Positions 8,801 to 16,103 of a stretch of DNA of 64,000 bases are shown one piece after another. The stretch is from the NCBI GenBank assembly GCA_016717005.1, contig JADJUF010000037.1:1054001-1118000 (forward strand), read 5' to 3'. Source of the stretch: Myxococcales bacterium (lineage in GTDB: Bacteria; Myxococcota_A; Polyangia; Haliangiales; Haliangiaceae). Within the stretch, counting starts at the first letter, position 1. Each line of letters begins with the position of its first letter. Made by a program: the position numbers and the translations under genes. The notes below the pieces were generated by a model. It did no database searches and was not told the DNA's origin. It saw nothing but the letters and a program-made list of their open reading frames with translations.

Positions 8801-9804
8801 TCGACGTGCCGGCGAGCGCGCTGCCGGACCTGCGCTGGGAGCTGCGGGATCCGGATCCGGTCGACTCTGTCGCCCCAGGAATGGCGCGAACGCGCGAACG
8901 TGCACTCATCTCGCGCATCTCAGGAGCGCCGGCTCGCTACGTTGTCGAAGCGTCCGGCGGTTCTGCCTTCGTTGTTGTCGCAGGACGCAATCACGCAGGT
9001 GGCGGCGCGTGTGGACCATCTACGATCCCGGTCCGCACGCTTCCAGGCTATGCATCGCGAACCCACGTACCACCGAGGTTCGTCGTGTGGGTACCAACAT
9101 GCCGAGCCTCCTTCGCCGGCATGGTCCCCGTCCCACGCGGCGATTTCCGGAAGGGGGGCCTCGGCCAACCGATCTCTTGGGCCAAGCTGAGTTACGGCGA
9201 GATATTCGCGCGCACGATGAACCTGCCCCGGTTCCTGATCGACCGAACAGAGGTCACCAACGCCGCGTTCGAGACATTTGCACGAATGGCGCCCCTTACA
9301 GCCATCGGCCAGACAATCTACCCCGACACGAACGAACTCGCGGATGCCGATGCAGGTGGCCATCCAGTAGTCGGGGTCAGCCGAGACACCGCGGAAGCCT
9401 TCTGTCGCTTCTTTGGAAAGCGCCTCGCGACAAGCGCGGAATGGGAGAAGGCGCTGAGGGGAGGCCTTACGCTTCTGGATGGGACCCCGAATCTGGAGCC
9501 GGTACGGAATCTCCCAGGCGGCGCGACATCCACGGTCCGCACCGACTTCGGAACGACCCAAGGCCCGAGTCCCGTCCTTTCGTCCCCATCGGACGTCAGT
9601 CCGCTAGGCGTTCGCGACCTCACCGGAAACGTCTCAGAATGGACGGCCAGCTTCGACGAGCGCGGACTCGCCATCACGCGCGGCGGAAACTGGTATGAGA
9701 CGTCAGTGTCACTGGCACACGAGTTCAATGCTATCGAGAACGCCCGGCCTCGTCACCTTGTGACGTATTTTCTCGGGACGCGCTGCGCGGCCGACGCGCT
9801 ATAG
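5830..9804 (+). CDS. Caspase-like / Ser-Thr kinase / STAND NTPase / TM / FGE-sulfatase fusion protein
   Basis: 1324 residues. Residues 1-215 look like a degenerate caspase-type fold with His80 and Cys128 at the ends of hydrophobic strands (weak). Residues 238-483 are a Hanks kinase: glycine loop near 248-253, Lys268, HAD360-362 in place of HRD, DFG 383-385. After a proline run comes an nSTAND1-type NTPase opening FHGLASFTERDAERLRGRD, with P-loop APSGTGKTS at 535-543 and Walker B around Asp604. A single TM lies near 927-947. Residues 1098-1322 are an FGE-sulfatase (SUMF1) domain (FLIDRTEVTNAAFE, GKRLATSAEWEKALRG, LTGNVSEWTASF, GTRCA). The likely role is ligand sensing by the FGE end, with signalling through the STAND and kinase parts. 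DNA from about 8865 to the 3' end is less GC-rich than the rest of the gene. Confidence 0.85.
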   Translation: MDAESAAGEAADPAGAAAERRAIVIGGAGDPDVTALATTLLAAHERWTVRRVEPPLTRLAVKRALDALTPSLRAAVVILHAPVVASEGGQVLVVGDDRERYPDDATLGLDWVAARVATLRGPAVVALCQALDPPRAVAALAAAAPRALLIAGGGPSTVAIVGAGLGGLASDPTTGTVTLASLGRFVTARLPAAVVRATDDREPFITPGALDLLRSRRRDAAPAVAGAPATVGTVLPGRFRLDVELARGTFGTVYRARQLAVERDVAIKLLHGDIDPTSPDGHLFLQEIRAVGRLDHPNVVRIHQADVAHDGRLFYAMELLDGQTLAELAAPAPLEPRRAVALVTQVLAGLGAAHDAGLIHADVKPANVIVVAARAGERAVLVDFGLARLRATEPAASAGGTPAFMAPEQLRDGRVDARSDLFATALVLVSLLTGWRRRKASELVPPLDAIGDARVRAALARALAIEPGARFTSAAEFAAALSGAVVAVEPPPPPPPFHGLASFTERDAERLRGRDRELATLLDHALFRSVVVVTAPSGTGKTSLLRAGLVPALARYGATVAYVSGRETPVADAIASLASGADELSSAIAACAERTGARVVLIVDQLEALLDDHPDHARALAELMAEARRGRTDVALVLSVREDFLARVLTRPELARAAVATVRIGPLDLDGARAAIVEPLAERRVTIAPDLLAAVLDDLAGAGAALAPELGWGIGAAVYPPHLQLVGAVLYQALGADESVVTLDHYRRLGGFEAIVGEHLERVLDNELDRAGAAIARELFLALVTSTHARAMRPEPELLSIASAAGAVVGAVLEILRRQGLVVRTQRAVGEPVWELMHDSLVPRVLAWIDRHDLARRRAMEQVRYHLRRARGGAVSLLTRAELRELDTHADALAELEAEHRRRDSVGVGPVALVAQSRAILRRTTAATLALAVTVVGIVGYAGCDRYRASAAAARERSIRDRDLGRFTLELRPFDWIPPGVNPWLPGGAAVDVPASALPDLRWELRDPDPVDSVAPGMARTRERALISRISGAPARYVVEASGGSAFVVVAGRNHAGGGACGPSTIPVRTLPGYASRTHVPPRFVVWVPTCRASFAGMVPVPRGDFRKGGLGQPISWAKLSYGEIFARTMNLPRFLIDRTEVTNAAFETFARMAPLTAIGQTIYPDTNELADADAGGHPVVGVSRDTAEAFCRFFGKRLATSAEWEKALRGGLTLLDGTPNLEPVRNLPGGATSTVRTDFGTTQGPSPVLSSPSDVSPLGVRDLTGNVSEWTASFDERGLAITRGGNWYETSVSLAHEFNAIENARPRHLVTYFLGTRCAADAL

Positions 9805-10722
9805 AAACGGGCTCGGGGCCGCCGCTGCGAGCTCGGCGAGGTACGCATCGCCACGTGTTGAGAGGCAAACAAGCACGCCGGCCGGTTGGCCCTTTGGATA
9901 GAGGCGCACGTAGGCGCCGCCGAGTAAGACGGTCATGCGATGGAAGCGCAGCAACCCCAACGACGTTGGAGCTGGCCATACGAACTCATGATCCGGTAAC
10001 GCGAGCAAGCCGGGCGACACGCGGCGCACATCCACTGAGGCCGAGAGGACTCGCTGGATCTGCTTGACGCGTACGGATCCAATCTTCCACCGCAGCGTCG
10101 GATGATATCGCTGCACGCCGTGGGCGACGTCGACTAGCGCCTCGGTGCGCAGACTGGAAAGCGCATCCGCCGACATCGGGCGCGCGCGTTTCCTGCTGCG
10201 AAACCAGCTCATTCGTCGTTGATCGTCGTCAACTTCCGCTCGGTCCGTGGCGGAGACGGTCTTCGTCTTTGCATGAAGGGGGGCGAACCCATCATCAGAA
10301 AAGTCCCCGTCATCGATAGGAGTTGTCGTGCCAACAATTGAGACACCCCACCGTATGCTGAGCGCGGAGAGCGCCGCGATGCCAGCGTCGGTAACTGCTG
10401 TATTACAGCCGAGGAATCGAACGTTCCCGAGTTGTGGTATCGGGAAAGCCTGCGCCCATCTGGTTGTGATGTCCCGTGCGATGATATCGTCCTGCGCCAA
10501 CCAGTCGCACAACGCCTGAACTCCATCCTTCGAATGGCCGATGATGTCGAAGTGGACCGATCTGGTGGCTGAGGCCTTGGCCGCTACCACACCCTCGAAG
10601 GTGTCGGCGGTCGACCCACTCACCGCAGCCAAGAGCGTCTCTCTACGGTCCGCGATCTTGTCGAGAACAGCCCGGTGCCAACCGTCGACCGGCGGCCAAG
10701 AGAAATTGAGTGATACCGCCAC
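9799..10722 (-). CDS. Putative caspase-fold (clan CD) protease-like protein
   Basis: 307 residues. The region FDIIGHSKDGVQALCDWL followed by NVRFLGCNTAVTDAG and WGVSIVGTTTP matches the His...Cys layout of caspase/CHAT-like peptidases: a strand ending in a His before a Gly-containing turn, then a strand ending in GC. The C-terminal ~120 residues are a separate basic domain (QRYHPTLRWKIGSVRVKQIQ). GTG start at 10722. It overlaps the upstream gene's 3' end by 80 bases and ends convergent with, overlapping by six bases, the kinase-STAND-FGE gene, in the same low-GC block. Proteases of this fold are common effectors of STAND and FGE signalling systems. The fold call is motif-based only. Confidence 0.5.
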   Translation of the reverse strand: MAVSLNFSWPPVDGWHRAVLDKIADRRETLLAAVSGSTADTFEGVVAAKASATRSVHFDIIGHSKDGVQALCDWLAQDDIIARDITTRWAQAFPIPQLGNVRFLGCNTAVTDAGIAALSALSIRWGVSIVGTTTPIDDGDFSDDGFAPLHAKTKTVSATDRAEVDDDQRRMSWFRSRKRARPMSADALSSLRTEALVDVAHGVQRYHPTLRWKIGSVRVKQIQRVLSASVDVRRVSPGLLALPDHEFVWPAPTSLGLLRFHRMTVLLGGAYVRLYPKGQPAGVLVCLSTRGDAYLAELAAAAPSPFL

Positions 10723-11467
10723 CGACTAGCCTGCCATGCCCGTCGGGAGCTTCGGCCCGCGGAGAGAGGTCGGCCGCACGATGCTGTTCGATGTAGAGTG
10801 CGCCCTCGTCATTCTTCGTGCTGGCCTGAGTCAGTCGCGCCTCACCGTTGCCCAGCGGGCCGTCCGGTGAGCAGTGCGACGGCTCATCTATCCGGAACTG
10901 AACGAGCCCCGCCTGGGGGTTGTCCCTGATTGTCACGACCAGCGACTGTGGATTCTGCTCAGCGACAATCGCGTGAAAGCCGATGTAGCGACGTCCGGCG
11001 TAGCCGCCGTTCTGGTTGACGTCGGGCGAGTACACGAGGCTGCGCCACTGGTAAGATCGCGGCGCGTACTTCGTGTCCCACTCCTTGCCATCGAAATAGC
11101 CCGCGTCGCTCAGCGTATCGAAGTGCGAATCGAGCAGGTAGATGGCCCCGACGTACTGCCCGTAAGGAAGTTCACCGAGCGGACCGAGCGTCGTGAGGCC
11201 TACGTCCGTCACATCCTTGGGGCTCAGAACCCCCGGAAAGGACGTTCCGGTTTTGTCGATTCCGCGCGCATCGTACAGGCCTGTCGCCCAGGGCGCCATG
11301 TCGATGCGGTCGGACTCCTTGTACGTGATCGCTTTGGCCGATGTCAGGACGAGATTTTTGTGGCTGACGAACAGCACTGTCTGCGCGACCAGCTCGCCGC
11401 TCGCAGGGTCCTTGATTACTTGCGAAATGGCGGCCCCGATCCCACGAAACGTCTTGTAGTCCAACAC
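10643..11467 (-). CDS. Unknown protein, partner of caspase-like gene
   Basis: 274 residues, not recognised. It begins VLDYKTFRGIGAAISQVIKD from a GTG and has a beta-rich middle (QTVLFVSHKNLVLTSAKAIT; ESLVVTIRDNP-like and GLVQFRIDE). No signal peptide or TM segment is evident, so it is probably cytoplasmic. Codon use is less GC-biased than the flanking genes and matches the caspase-like gene that follows. The two overlap by 80 bases, an unusually long overlap, so either the end of this gene or the start of the next may be shifted by an indel. Co-transcription with the caspase-like gene is likely. Confidence 0.5.
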   Translation of the reverse strand: MLDYKTFRGIGAAISQVIKDPASGELVAQTVLFVSHKNLVLTSAKAITYKESDRIDMAPWATGLYDARGIDKTGTSFPGVLSPKDVTDVGLTTLGPLGELPYGQYVGAIYLLDSHFDTLSDAGYFDGKEWDTKYAPRSYQWRSLVYSPDVNQNGGYAGRRYIGFHAIVAEQNPQSLVVTIRDNPQAGLVQFRIDEPSHCSPDGPLGNGEARLTQASTKNDEGALYIEQHRAADLSPRAEAPDGHGRLVGGGITQFLLAAGRRLAPGCSRQDRGP

Positions 11468-11483
11468 GGCATGCCCCGTTCTG

Positions 11484-13004
11484 CTAGCGGCCGGTTGAGC
11501 GCAGCCCCAGCGACGCGATCAGGTTGTAGATGTGCGCGCGCGCCAGATCGAGCGCGCGCGCGGTGGCGGTGATGTTCCAGTCGTTGGCCTCGAGGATCTC
11601 GAGCAGGTAGCGGCGCTGGAACGCGCGCGTCGCCTCCTGCCAGGTCGCGGGGCCGGCGGTGGTGTCGACGGCGGCGGCCGGGAACAGGTGGTGGATGTGG
11701 ACGACGGGCGCGGCGTCGCCGTGGGCGCGGATGACGGCGGCCTCGACCGCGTGCGCCAGCTCGCGCACGTGGCCGGGCCAGGGCGCCTCGCGGCACGCGA
11801 CGACGGCGCGCTGTGACACGGCGATGGTCGGCAGGCCGTGGCGGCGCGTGGTCTCGGCGCACACGTGCTCGACCAGGGCGGGGATGTCGTCGCGGCGGTC
11901 GGCGAGGCCCGGCATCACGAGCGGCAGGACGTGGAGCCGGAAGTAGAGGTCATCGCGGAACTGCTTGGCCGCGACGCGCTCCTTGAGGTCGGCGTTGGTC
12001 GCGGCGATCACCCGGATGTCGGCGCGCGAGACCTCGGTGGCCCCGAGCGCGTGGTACTCGCGGGCCTGCAATAGGTGGAGGAGCTTGGCCTGCGCGCTCG
12101 GCGACAGGTCGCCGATCTCGTCGAGGAACAGCGTCCCGCCCTCGGCCGCGGCGACCTTGCCCGCGACCTTGCGGGTGGCGGTCGAGTGGGCGCCCCGCTC
12201 GGCGCCGAACAGCTCGCTCTCGAGCAGCGTGTCGGGGATCGCCGCGCAGTTGACCGCCACGAACGGGCCGCCGGCCCGGCGGCTGTTGTCGTGCAGCGCG
12301 CGCGCCAGCGCGGTCTTGCCGGTGCCCGAGGGCCCGGTGATCAACACGTCGATGTCGAGCGGCGCCACCAGCGCGGCCTGTTGCAGCACCCGCGCCAGGG
12401 CCTGGGAGGTACCGACGAGCTGTGGGCAGCGGAAGCGCGCGCGGACCTCGCGCGTGTGATCGGCGCTGGCGCTCGTGCGGTCGCGCGTGCGCAACCGGTC
12501 GGTCAGCGGCGCGAGGTGGCGGGCGAACAGCTCGGCGCGCTCGCGATCCGCGGCGTCGAAGCCCCCCGGCGTCGCGCGGCCTTGCAGGTACACGACGCCG
12601 ACCGGCGGCGCGCCGATCGGCGCGCACAGCACGGCCTGGATCGCGTGTTGACGCACGCTGCCTTGATCCGCGAACCGCTCGTCGTCGAGCGCCGAGTCGG
12701 TGGTGACGGTGCGGCCCTCGGCCAGCGTGCGCGCGACGATGCCCCGCGAGATCGACGCGCGGATCGTGGAGAGGTCGTCGGCGCTGACGCGGTGGCCCGT
12801 CCAGTAGCGCGGCTCGCCGGCGTCGTCGTCCGACAGCTCGAGGTACGCCACGCTCGCGCCCGTGACCTCGACGATCAGCGCCAGCGCGCTGGCGAGCAGC
12901 GGCTCGAGCGCCTCCTGGCCGCTCAGCTCGAGCAACCGACGATAGAAGTCGCGCTCGGCGAGCACATCGACCAGCGTCCCCCCGTTCGAGCTCATCGTCC
13001 GCAT
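11484..13004 (-). CDS. GAF-domain AAA+ regulator lacking the GAFTGA sigma-54 contact loop
   Basis: 506 residues. An N-terminal GAF domain (about 25-170) is followed by an AAA+ domain of the NtrC type: Walker A GPSGTGKT at 224-231, ELFGAERGAHSTATRKV, Walker B GGTLFLDEIGDLS, RDDLYFRL, PWPGHVREL. A C-terminal Fis-type helix-turn-helix follows (NWNITATARALDLARAHIYN). The loop that contacts sigma-54, normally GAFTGA, reads GAHSTA at 271-276. The protein may therefore not activate sigma-54 in the usual way; relatives with GAHSTA are common in myxobacteria (recall). ATG at 13004, with ATG at 12995 as alternative. It is divergent from a small membrane protein, with a palindrome between them. Confidence 0.85.
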   Translation of the reverse strand: MRTMSSNGGTLVDVLAERDFYRRLLELSGQEALEPLLASALALIVEVTGASVAYLELSDDDAGEPRYWTGHRVSADDLSTIRASISRGIVARTLAEGRTVTTDSALDDERFADQGSVRQHAIQAVLCAPIGAPPVGVVYLQGRATPGGFDAADRERAELFARHLAPLTDRLRTRDRTSASADHTREVRARFRCPQLVGTSQALARVLQQAALVAPLDIDVLITGPSGTGKTALARALHDNSRRAGGPFVAVNCAAIPDTLLESELFGAERGAHSTATRKVAGKVAAAEGGTLFLDEIGDLSPSAQAKLLHLLQAREYHALGATEVSRADIRVIAATNADLKERVAAKQFRDDLYFRLHVLPLVMPGLADRRDDIPALVEHVCAETTRRHGLPTIAVSQRAVVACREAPWPGHVRELAHAVEAAVIRAHGDAAPVVHIHHLFPAAAVDTTAGPATWQEATRAFQRRYLLEILEANDWNITATARALDLARAHIYNLIASLGLRSTGR

Positions 13005-13078
13005 CGGAGCATACACGAGCACTGCAAGCGTCGCGCCGGCGTGAGGCCGTCCAGCGCGGGGGACGTGCGCGGGTGGTC

Positions 13079-13095
13079 GTCCACTCGAGTTGACA
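13079..13095. promoter_or_regulatory. Operator-like palindrome between divergent genes (site 2)
   Basis: GTCCACTCGAGTTGACA with a perfect ACTCGAGT core, in the 159-base gap between the GAF-AAA+ regulator and the membrane protein at 13164. It overlaps a TTGACA word. It shares the TCCACT half-site with the elements at 4432 and 13684. Confidence 0.45.
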
Positions 13096-13163
13096 CGGGC
13101 GGCGCGGGCACGCGGCGGCGACAAGGCTCGGCCGCTGGCACCGCAGCTGCAGCGGCGAGCTCC

Positions 13164-13571
13164 ATGTCGTTGATCCTCACCTCGGAGGCGCAGGATCGAC
13201 AGCGGCGCAGCCAGACGCTGCTCGATCGTGTCGTCGGGCTGGTGCCGATCGAGGTGATCAGCGCGTACGCGGTGCTGGCCGCGCTCGCCGGGAGCTGGCG
13301 CTACCTCGGGCTGGCCGTCGCCGCCGGCGCGATCGCCACCGTCGTGGTGCTGACGACCTATGGGCGGCAGACCCGGCGCACGGCCCGGGCGACGCAGCAC
13401 CTCGTCCGGGTCCTGGTGTTCGTGGCGTGGGCGTTCGTGCTGTCGAACCCGCTGACGCCAGCCGCGCCGGTCGCGCGCTGGTTGCCCGCGGTCGCCGTCG
13501 TGCTGATCCCGCTGGTCGGGGCGTTCATGTTCCCGTCCGCGCCGTCGATCGATCCACCTCGGCGGGGCTGA
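13164..13571 (+). CDS. Small integral membrane protein, 135 aa
   Basis: It starts MSLILTSEAQDRQRRSQTLLDR, an amphipathic N-terminal helix, then four hydrophobic stretches: IEVISAYAVLAALAGSW, YLGLAVAAGAIATVVVLTTYG, VLVFVAWAFVLS and WLPAVAVVLIPLVGAFMF. No catalytic motif was seen and no family was recognised. It faces the GAF-AAA+ regulator gene across a 159-base region holding a palindromic site, so it may be that regulator's target. This is inference from position only. Confidence 0.65.
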   Translation: MSLILTSEAQDRQRRSQTLLDRVVGLVPIEVISAYAVLAALAGSWRYLGLAVAAGAIATVVVLTTYGRQTRRTARATQHLVRVLVFVAWAFVLSNPLTPAAPVARWLPAVAVVLIPLVGAFMFPSAPSIDPPRRG

Positions 13572-13796
13572 GCTCCCGCTCATCCGCGCTGACGGCGCAT
13601 CCCGGTTGAACATGATGGCGGCGCCCGCGTCGATGGCGTGGCGCACGAGCTCGACGGCGGGGTGGCTGGCTCGATCCGCGAACGTCCACTCCAGTGGACA
13701 CCGTCGGCGCGGTCGTCGGCGCGACTGGACGGCGGCGGGGGTGACGTCACGCCGGTCGGGTGATCGCGATGGGTACGGAGCGTGCAGTGCGCCGAG
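13572..13796. promoter_or_regulatory. Intergenic region with a perfect 7-bp inverted repeat (site 3)
   Basis: It contains GTCCACT-CC-AGTGGAC at 13684-13699, the most symmetric copy of the element also seen at 4432 and 13079. It lies about 100 bases before the start of the PEGA-like protein gene. Nothing else was recognised in this gap. Confidence 0.5.
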
Positions 13797-14777
13797 ATGA
13801 GGATGGCAATGGAGGACCCGAGTCACGCATCGATCGATCGCGCGCGCGGCGCACGTGGCGTGGCCCGCGCGCTGCGGGTGCTCGCGGTGCTCGCGGCCCT
13901 GACCGCCGCGGCGGTGGCGCAGGTGAGCGTCGAGGCCGAGACGGCGTTCCGCGATGGCAAGCGGCTGATGACCGCGCGGAGGTATGCGCAGGCGTGCGCG
14001 GCGTTCGCGGCCAGCGATCGGATCGAGCCGTCGATCGCGGCGAAGATGAAGCTGGCGGACTGCGAGGAACAGCGCGGGCGCCTGGCGTCGGCGTGGGGCG
14101 GGTTCCTGCAGGTGGCGGCGCTGACCCGGGACGATCTCAAGCGGCAGCCGGAGCACCAGGTCGCGACGGCGCGGGCGCTGGCGCTCGAGCCGCGGCTGCC
14201 GTACCTGACGATCAGCGTGCCGGAGGCGAGCCGGGTCGAGGGGCTCGAGATCGTGCGCAACGGCGCGGCGGTCGATCCGGGCGTGTGGAACCGGGCGGTG
14301 CCGGTCGATCGCGGGACGCACACGGTGGTCGCGCGCGCGCCGGGCCACCGGGCGTGGTCGACGACGGTGGTCATCGAGGACGAGAGCGAGCAGCGCGCGG
14401 TCGACGTGCCCCGGTTCGAGGTGATGGGCGGGGCGGCGGGGGCGAACGGGGAGGGGGCGTCGACCGGCGTCGAGGGAGCGCCATCGCCGGCGCGCGAGCG
14501 GTCGGTGGTGGTGCCGGGCGTGCTCGCGGCGACGGCGGTGGCGCTGGGCGGGGTCGGCCTGGGGCTCGAGCTGTCGGCGCGCGGCCGCTACGACGACGCG
14601 CGCGCGTCGACCGACGCGCGCGCGCGTGATGAGCTGTACGACAGCGCGGTGGTGCGGCGGCGCCTGGCGGTCGGCGCCGGGGTGGCGGCGATCGCGACCG
14701 CGGGCGCCGCGGGATGGCTGTGGTGGCGCGGGCGGCGCGCGCGCGGCCGGCGGTGGCGGCGGTGGCGGCGGTGGTGA
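13797..14777 (+). CDS. Secreted/membrane-anchored PEGA-type protein
   Basis: 326 residues. An N-terminal signal segment (ALRVLAVLAALTAAAVAQ) is followed by a TPR-like motif (AFRDGKRLMTARRYAQACAA) and a second helix pair. A beta-rich region then has PEGA-like features (YLTISVPEASRVEGLEIVRNG, TVVARAPGHRAW). A C-terminal pair of hydrophobic segments (VVVPGVLAATAVALGGVGLGL and VGAGVAAIATAGAAGWLWW) ends in an Arg-rich tail. This architecture (TPR, PEGA, two TMs) is typical of myxobacterial envelope proteins of unknown role. The start is uncertain: GTG 13782, ATG 13797, 13803 and 13809 are all in frame. The stop overlaps the first GTG of the 41-bp repeat array. Confidence 0.7.
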   Translation: MRMAMEDPSHASIDRARGARGVARALRVLAVLAALTAAAVAQVSVEAETAFRDGKRLMTARRYAQACAAFAASDRIEPSIAAKMKLADCEEQRGRLASAWGGFLQVAALTRDDLKRQPEHQVATARALALEPRLPYLTISVPEASRVEGLEIVRNGAAVDPGVWNRAVPVDRGTHTVVARAPGHRAWSTTVVIEDESEQRAVDVPRFEVMGGAAGANGEGASTGVEGAPSPARERSVVVPGVLAATAVALGGVGLGLELSARGRYDDARASTDARARDELYDSAVVRRRLAVGAGVAAIATAGAAGWLWWRGRRARGRRWRRWRRW

Positions 14778-14896
14778 CGCGCGGCTACGTCGGGCTGGCG
14801 ATCGGCGGTGCGCTGTGACGCGCGGCTACGTCGGGCTGGCGATCGGCGGTGCGCTGTGACGCGCGGCTACGTCGGGCTGGCGATCGGCGGTGCGCC
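14774..14896. repeat. Three tandem 41-bp repeats forming overlapping micro-ORFs at a gene junction
   Basis: Units at 14774-14814, 14815-14855 and 14856-14896 are nearly identical. Each begins GTGACGCGCGG and encodes a 14-residue peptide (VTRGYVGLAIGGAL, with a final Pro in the third) whose TGA overlaps the GTG of the next unit. The last TGA overlaps the GTG of the FGE lipoprotein gene at 14897, which itself begins GTGACGCGCG. The array looks like repeated duplication of the stop/start junction. Confidence 0.85.
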
Positions 14897-16102
14897 GTGA
14901 CGCGCGCGCGGGCGCTGGTCGCGCGGTCGCGCGGCGGGCGGTGGGCGCGGCTGGGCGCGGCGGTCGTCAGCGCGGCGCTGCTCGCGGCCTGCTTCGACGC
15001 GCTGCCGCCGCTCGACGACGCGGCGGTGGTCGATGCGCGCGAGGTCGACGCGGCCGAGGTCGACGCGGGCGATCCGGACGCGCGCGAGGTCGACGCGCCG
15101 CGCCCCCCGGACAGCATGCCGCCCGACGTGCCGGTCGACGCGCCGCTGTGCACGGCCGGGGCGACGCGGTGCGCTGGCAACGACGTCGAGACCTGCCAGG
15201 GCGGCGCGTGGGCGATGACGTCGTCGTGCCCCAACGTGTGTGACCTGGGCGCGTGCGCGACGCCGCCGAGCTGCAGCGGCGGCGTCGCCACCTGCGGTCC
15301 CGGCGGCAACGAGACCTGCTGCGCCTCGCCGCCGGTCCCGGGCGGCGCCTACGCGCGCAGCTACGACGGGGTGACGCCGGGGTTCACCGATCCCAGCTAC
15401 GCGGCGTCCGTCAGCGATCACCACCTCGATGTGTTCGAGGTGACGATGGCGCGCTTCCAGAAGTTCGTCGACGCGTACCCGGCGGCGCGCCCGGCCGACG
15501 GCAGCGGCCGCAACCCCCACAACCCGAGCGACGTCGGCTGGGCGCCGGCGTGGTCCGCCAGCCTGCCCGCGACCCAGGCCGCGCTGATCGCCGAGCTGAC
15601 CTGCGACGGCCTGACCACGCAGCCCGTGACCGATCCGGTGCGGTGCGTGTCCTGGTACGTGGCGCAGGCGTTCTGTATCTGGGACGGCGGCCGGCTGCCG
15701 AGCGAGGCCGAGTGGAACTACGCCGCCGCCGGCGGCAACCAGCAGCGCGTGTACCCGTGGTCGGTCCCGGCGTCATCGACCACCATCACCAGCGGCCACG
15801 CGACCTACCAGGTCGCCGCGCCGACCCGGCCGGGCCTGCACACCCTCGATCTGGCGCGGTGGGGCCAGCGCGATCTGGCTGGCAACGTCTGGGAGTGGGT
15901 CATCGACTTCCACGCCAGCCCGTACCCGTCCACGCAGTGCACCGACTGCGCCAACCAGAGCGCCGCCGCGAATCGCGTGATCCGCGGCGGCGGCTACTCG
16001 AGCAACACCACGCAGGTGATCACCTCGTACCGCTCGTCGGCCGTGCCCGCGACGCCGCGGTCGGTGGTCGGCTTTCGCTGCGCCCGTAACCCGATGCCCT
16101 GA
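14897..16102 (+). CDS. FGE-sulfatase (SUMF1-like) domain lipoprotein
   Basis: 401 residues. It has a signal peptide with lipobox LLAAC (Cys32), then an Asp/Ala/Val-rich linker of repeated VDA(R/A)EVDA units, then a Cys-rich segment (residues ~90-145, including CAGNDVETCQGG). From ~150 to the end lies an FGE-sulfatase domain: VFEVTMARFQKFV, DPVRCVSWYVAQAFCIWDGG, RLPSEAEWNYAA, RDLAGNVWEWV, GFRCAR. In myxobacteria this C-type-lectin-like fold is often a surface-binding module rather than a formylglycine enzyme. GTG start at 14897 overlaps the repeat array. It sits one base upstream of another Cys-rich lipoprotein, probably in one operon. Confidence 0.85.
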   Translation: MTRARALVARSRGGRWARLGAAVVSAALLAACFDALPPLDDAAVVDAREVDAAEVDAGDPDAREVDAPRPPDSMPPDVPVDAPLCTAGATRCAGNDVETCQGGAWAMTSSCPNVCDLGACATPPSCSGGVATCGPGGNETCCASPPVPGGAYARSYDGVTPGFTDPSYAASVSDHHLDVFEVTMARFQKFVDAYPAARPADGSGRNPHNPSDVGWAPAWSASLPATQAALIAELTCDGLTTQPVTDPVRCVSWYVAQAFCIWDGGRLPSEAEWNYAAAGGNQQRVYPWSVPASSTTITSGHATYQVAAPTRPGLHTLDLARWGQRDLAGNVWEWVIDFHASPYPSTQCTDCANQSAAANRVIRGGGYSSNTTQVITSYRSSAVPATPRSVVGFRCARNPMP

Positions 16103-16103
16103 G

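Larger units (their letters stand above)
8865..11480. other. Low-GC block spanning the FGE domain and two downstream genes
   Basis: By eye, base composition and third-position bias change abruptly at about 8865, inside the large fusion gene, and return to the local norm at about 11480. The block covers the FGE-sulfatase part of that gene and two minus-strand genes, one caspase-like. This suggests that the sensor domain and the two neighbours arrived together, or were swapped, by recombination. No insertion sequence ends were seen at either edge. Confidence 0.55.
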
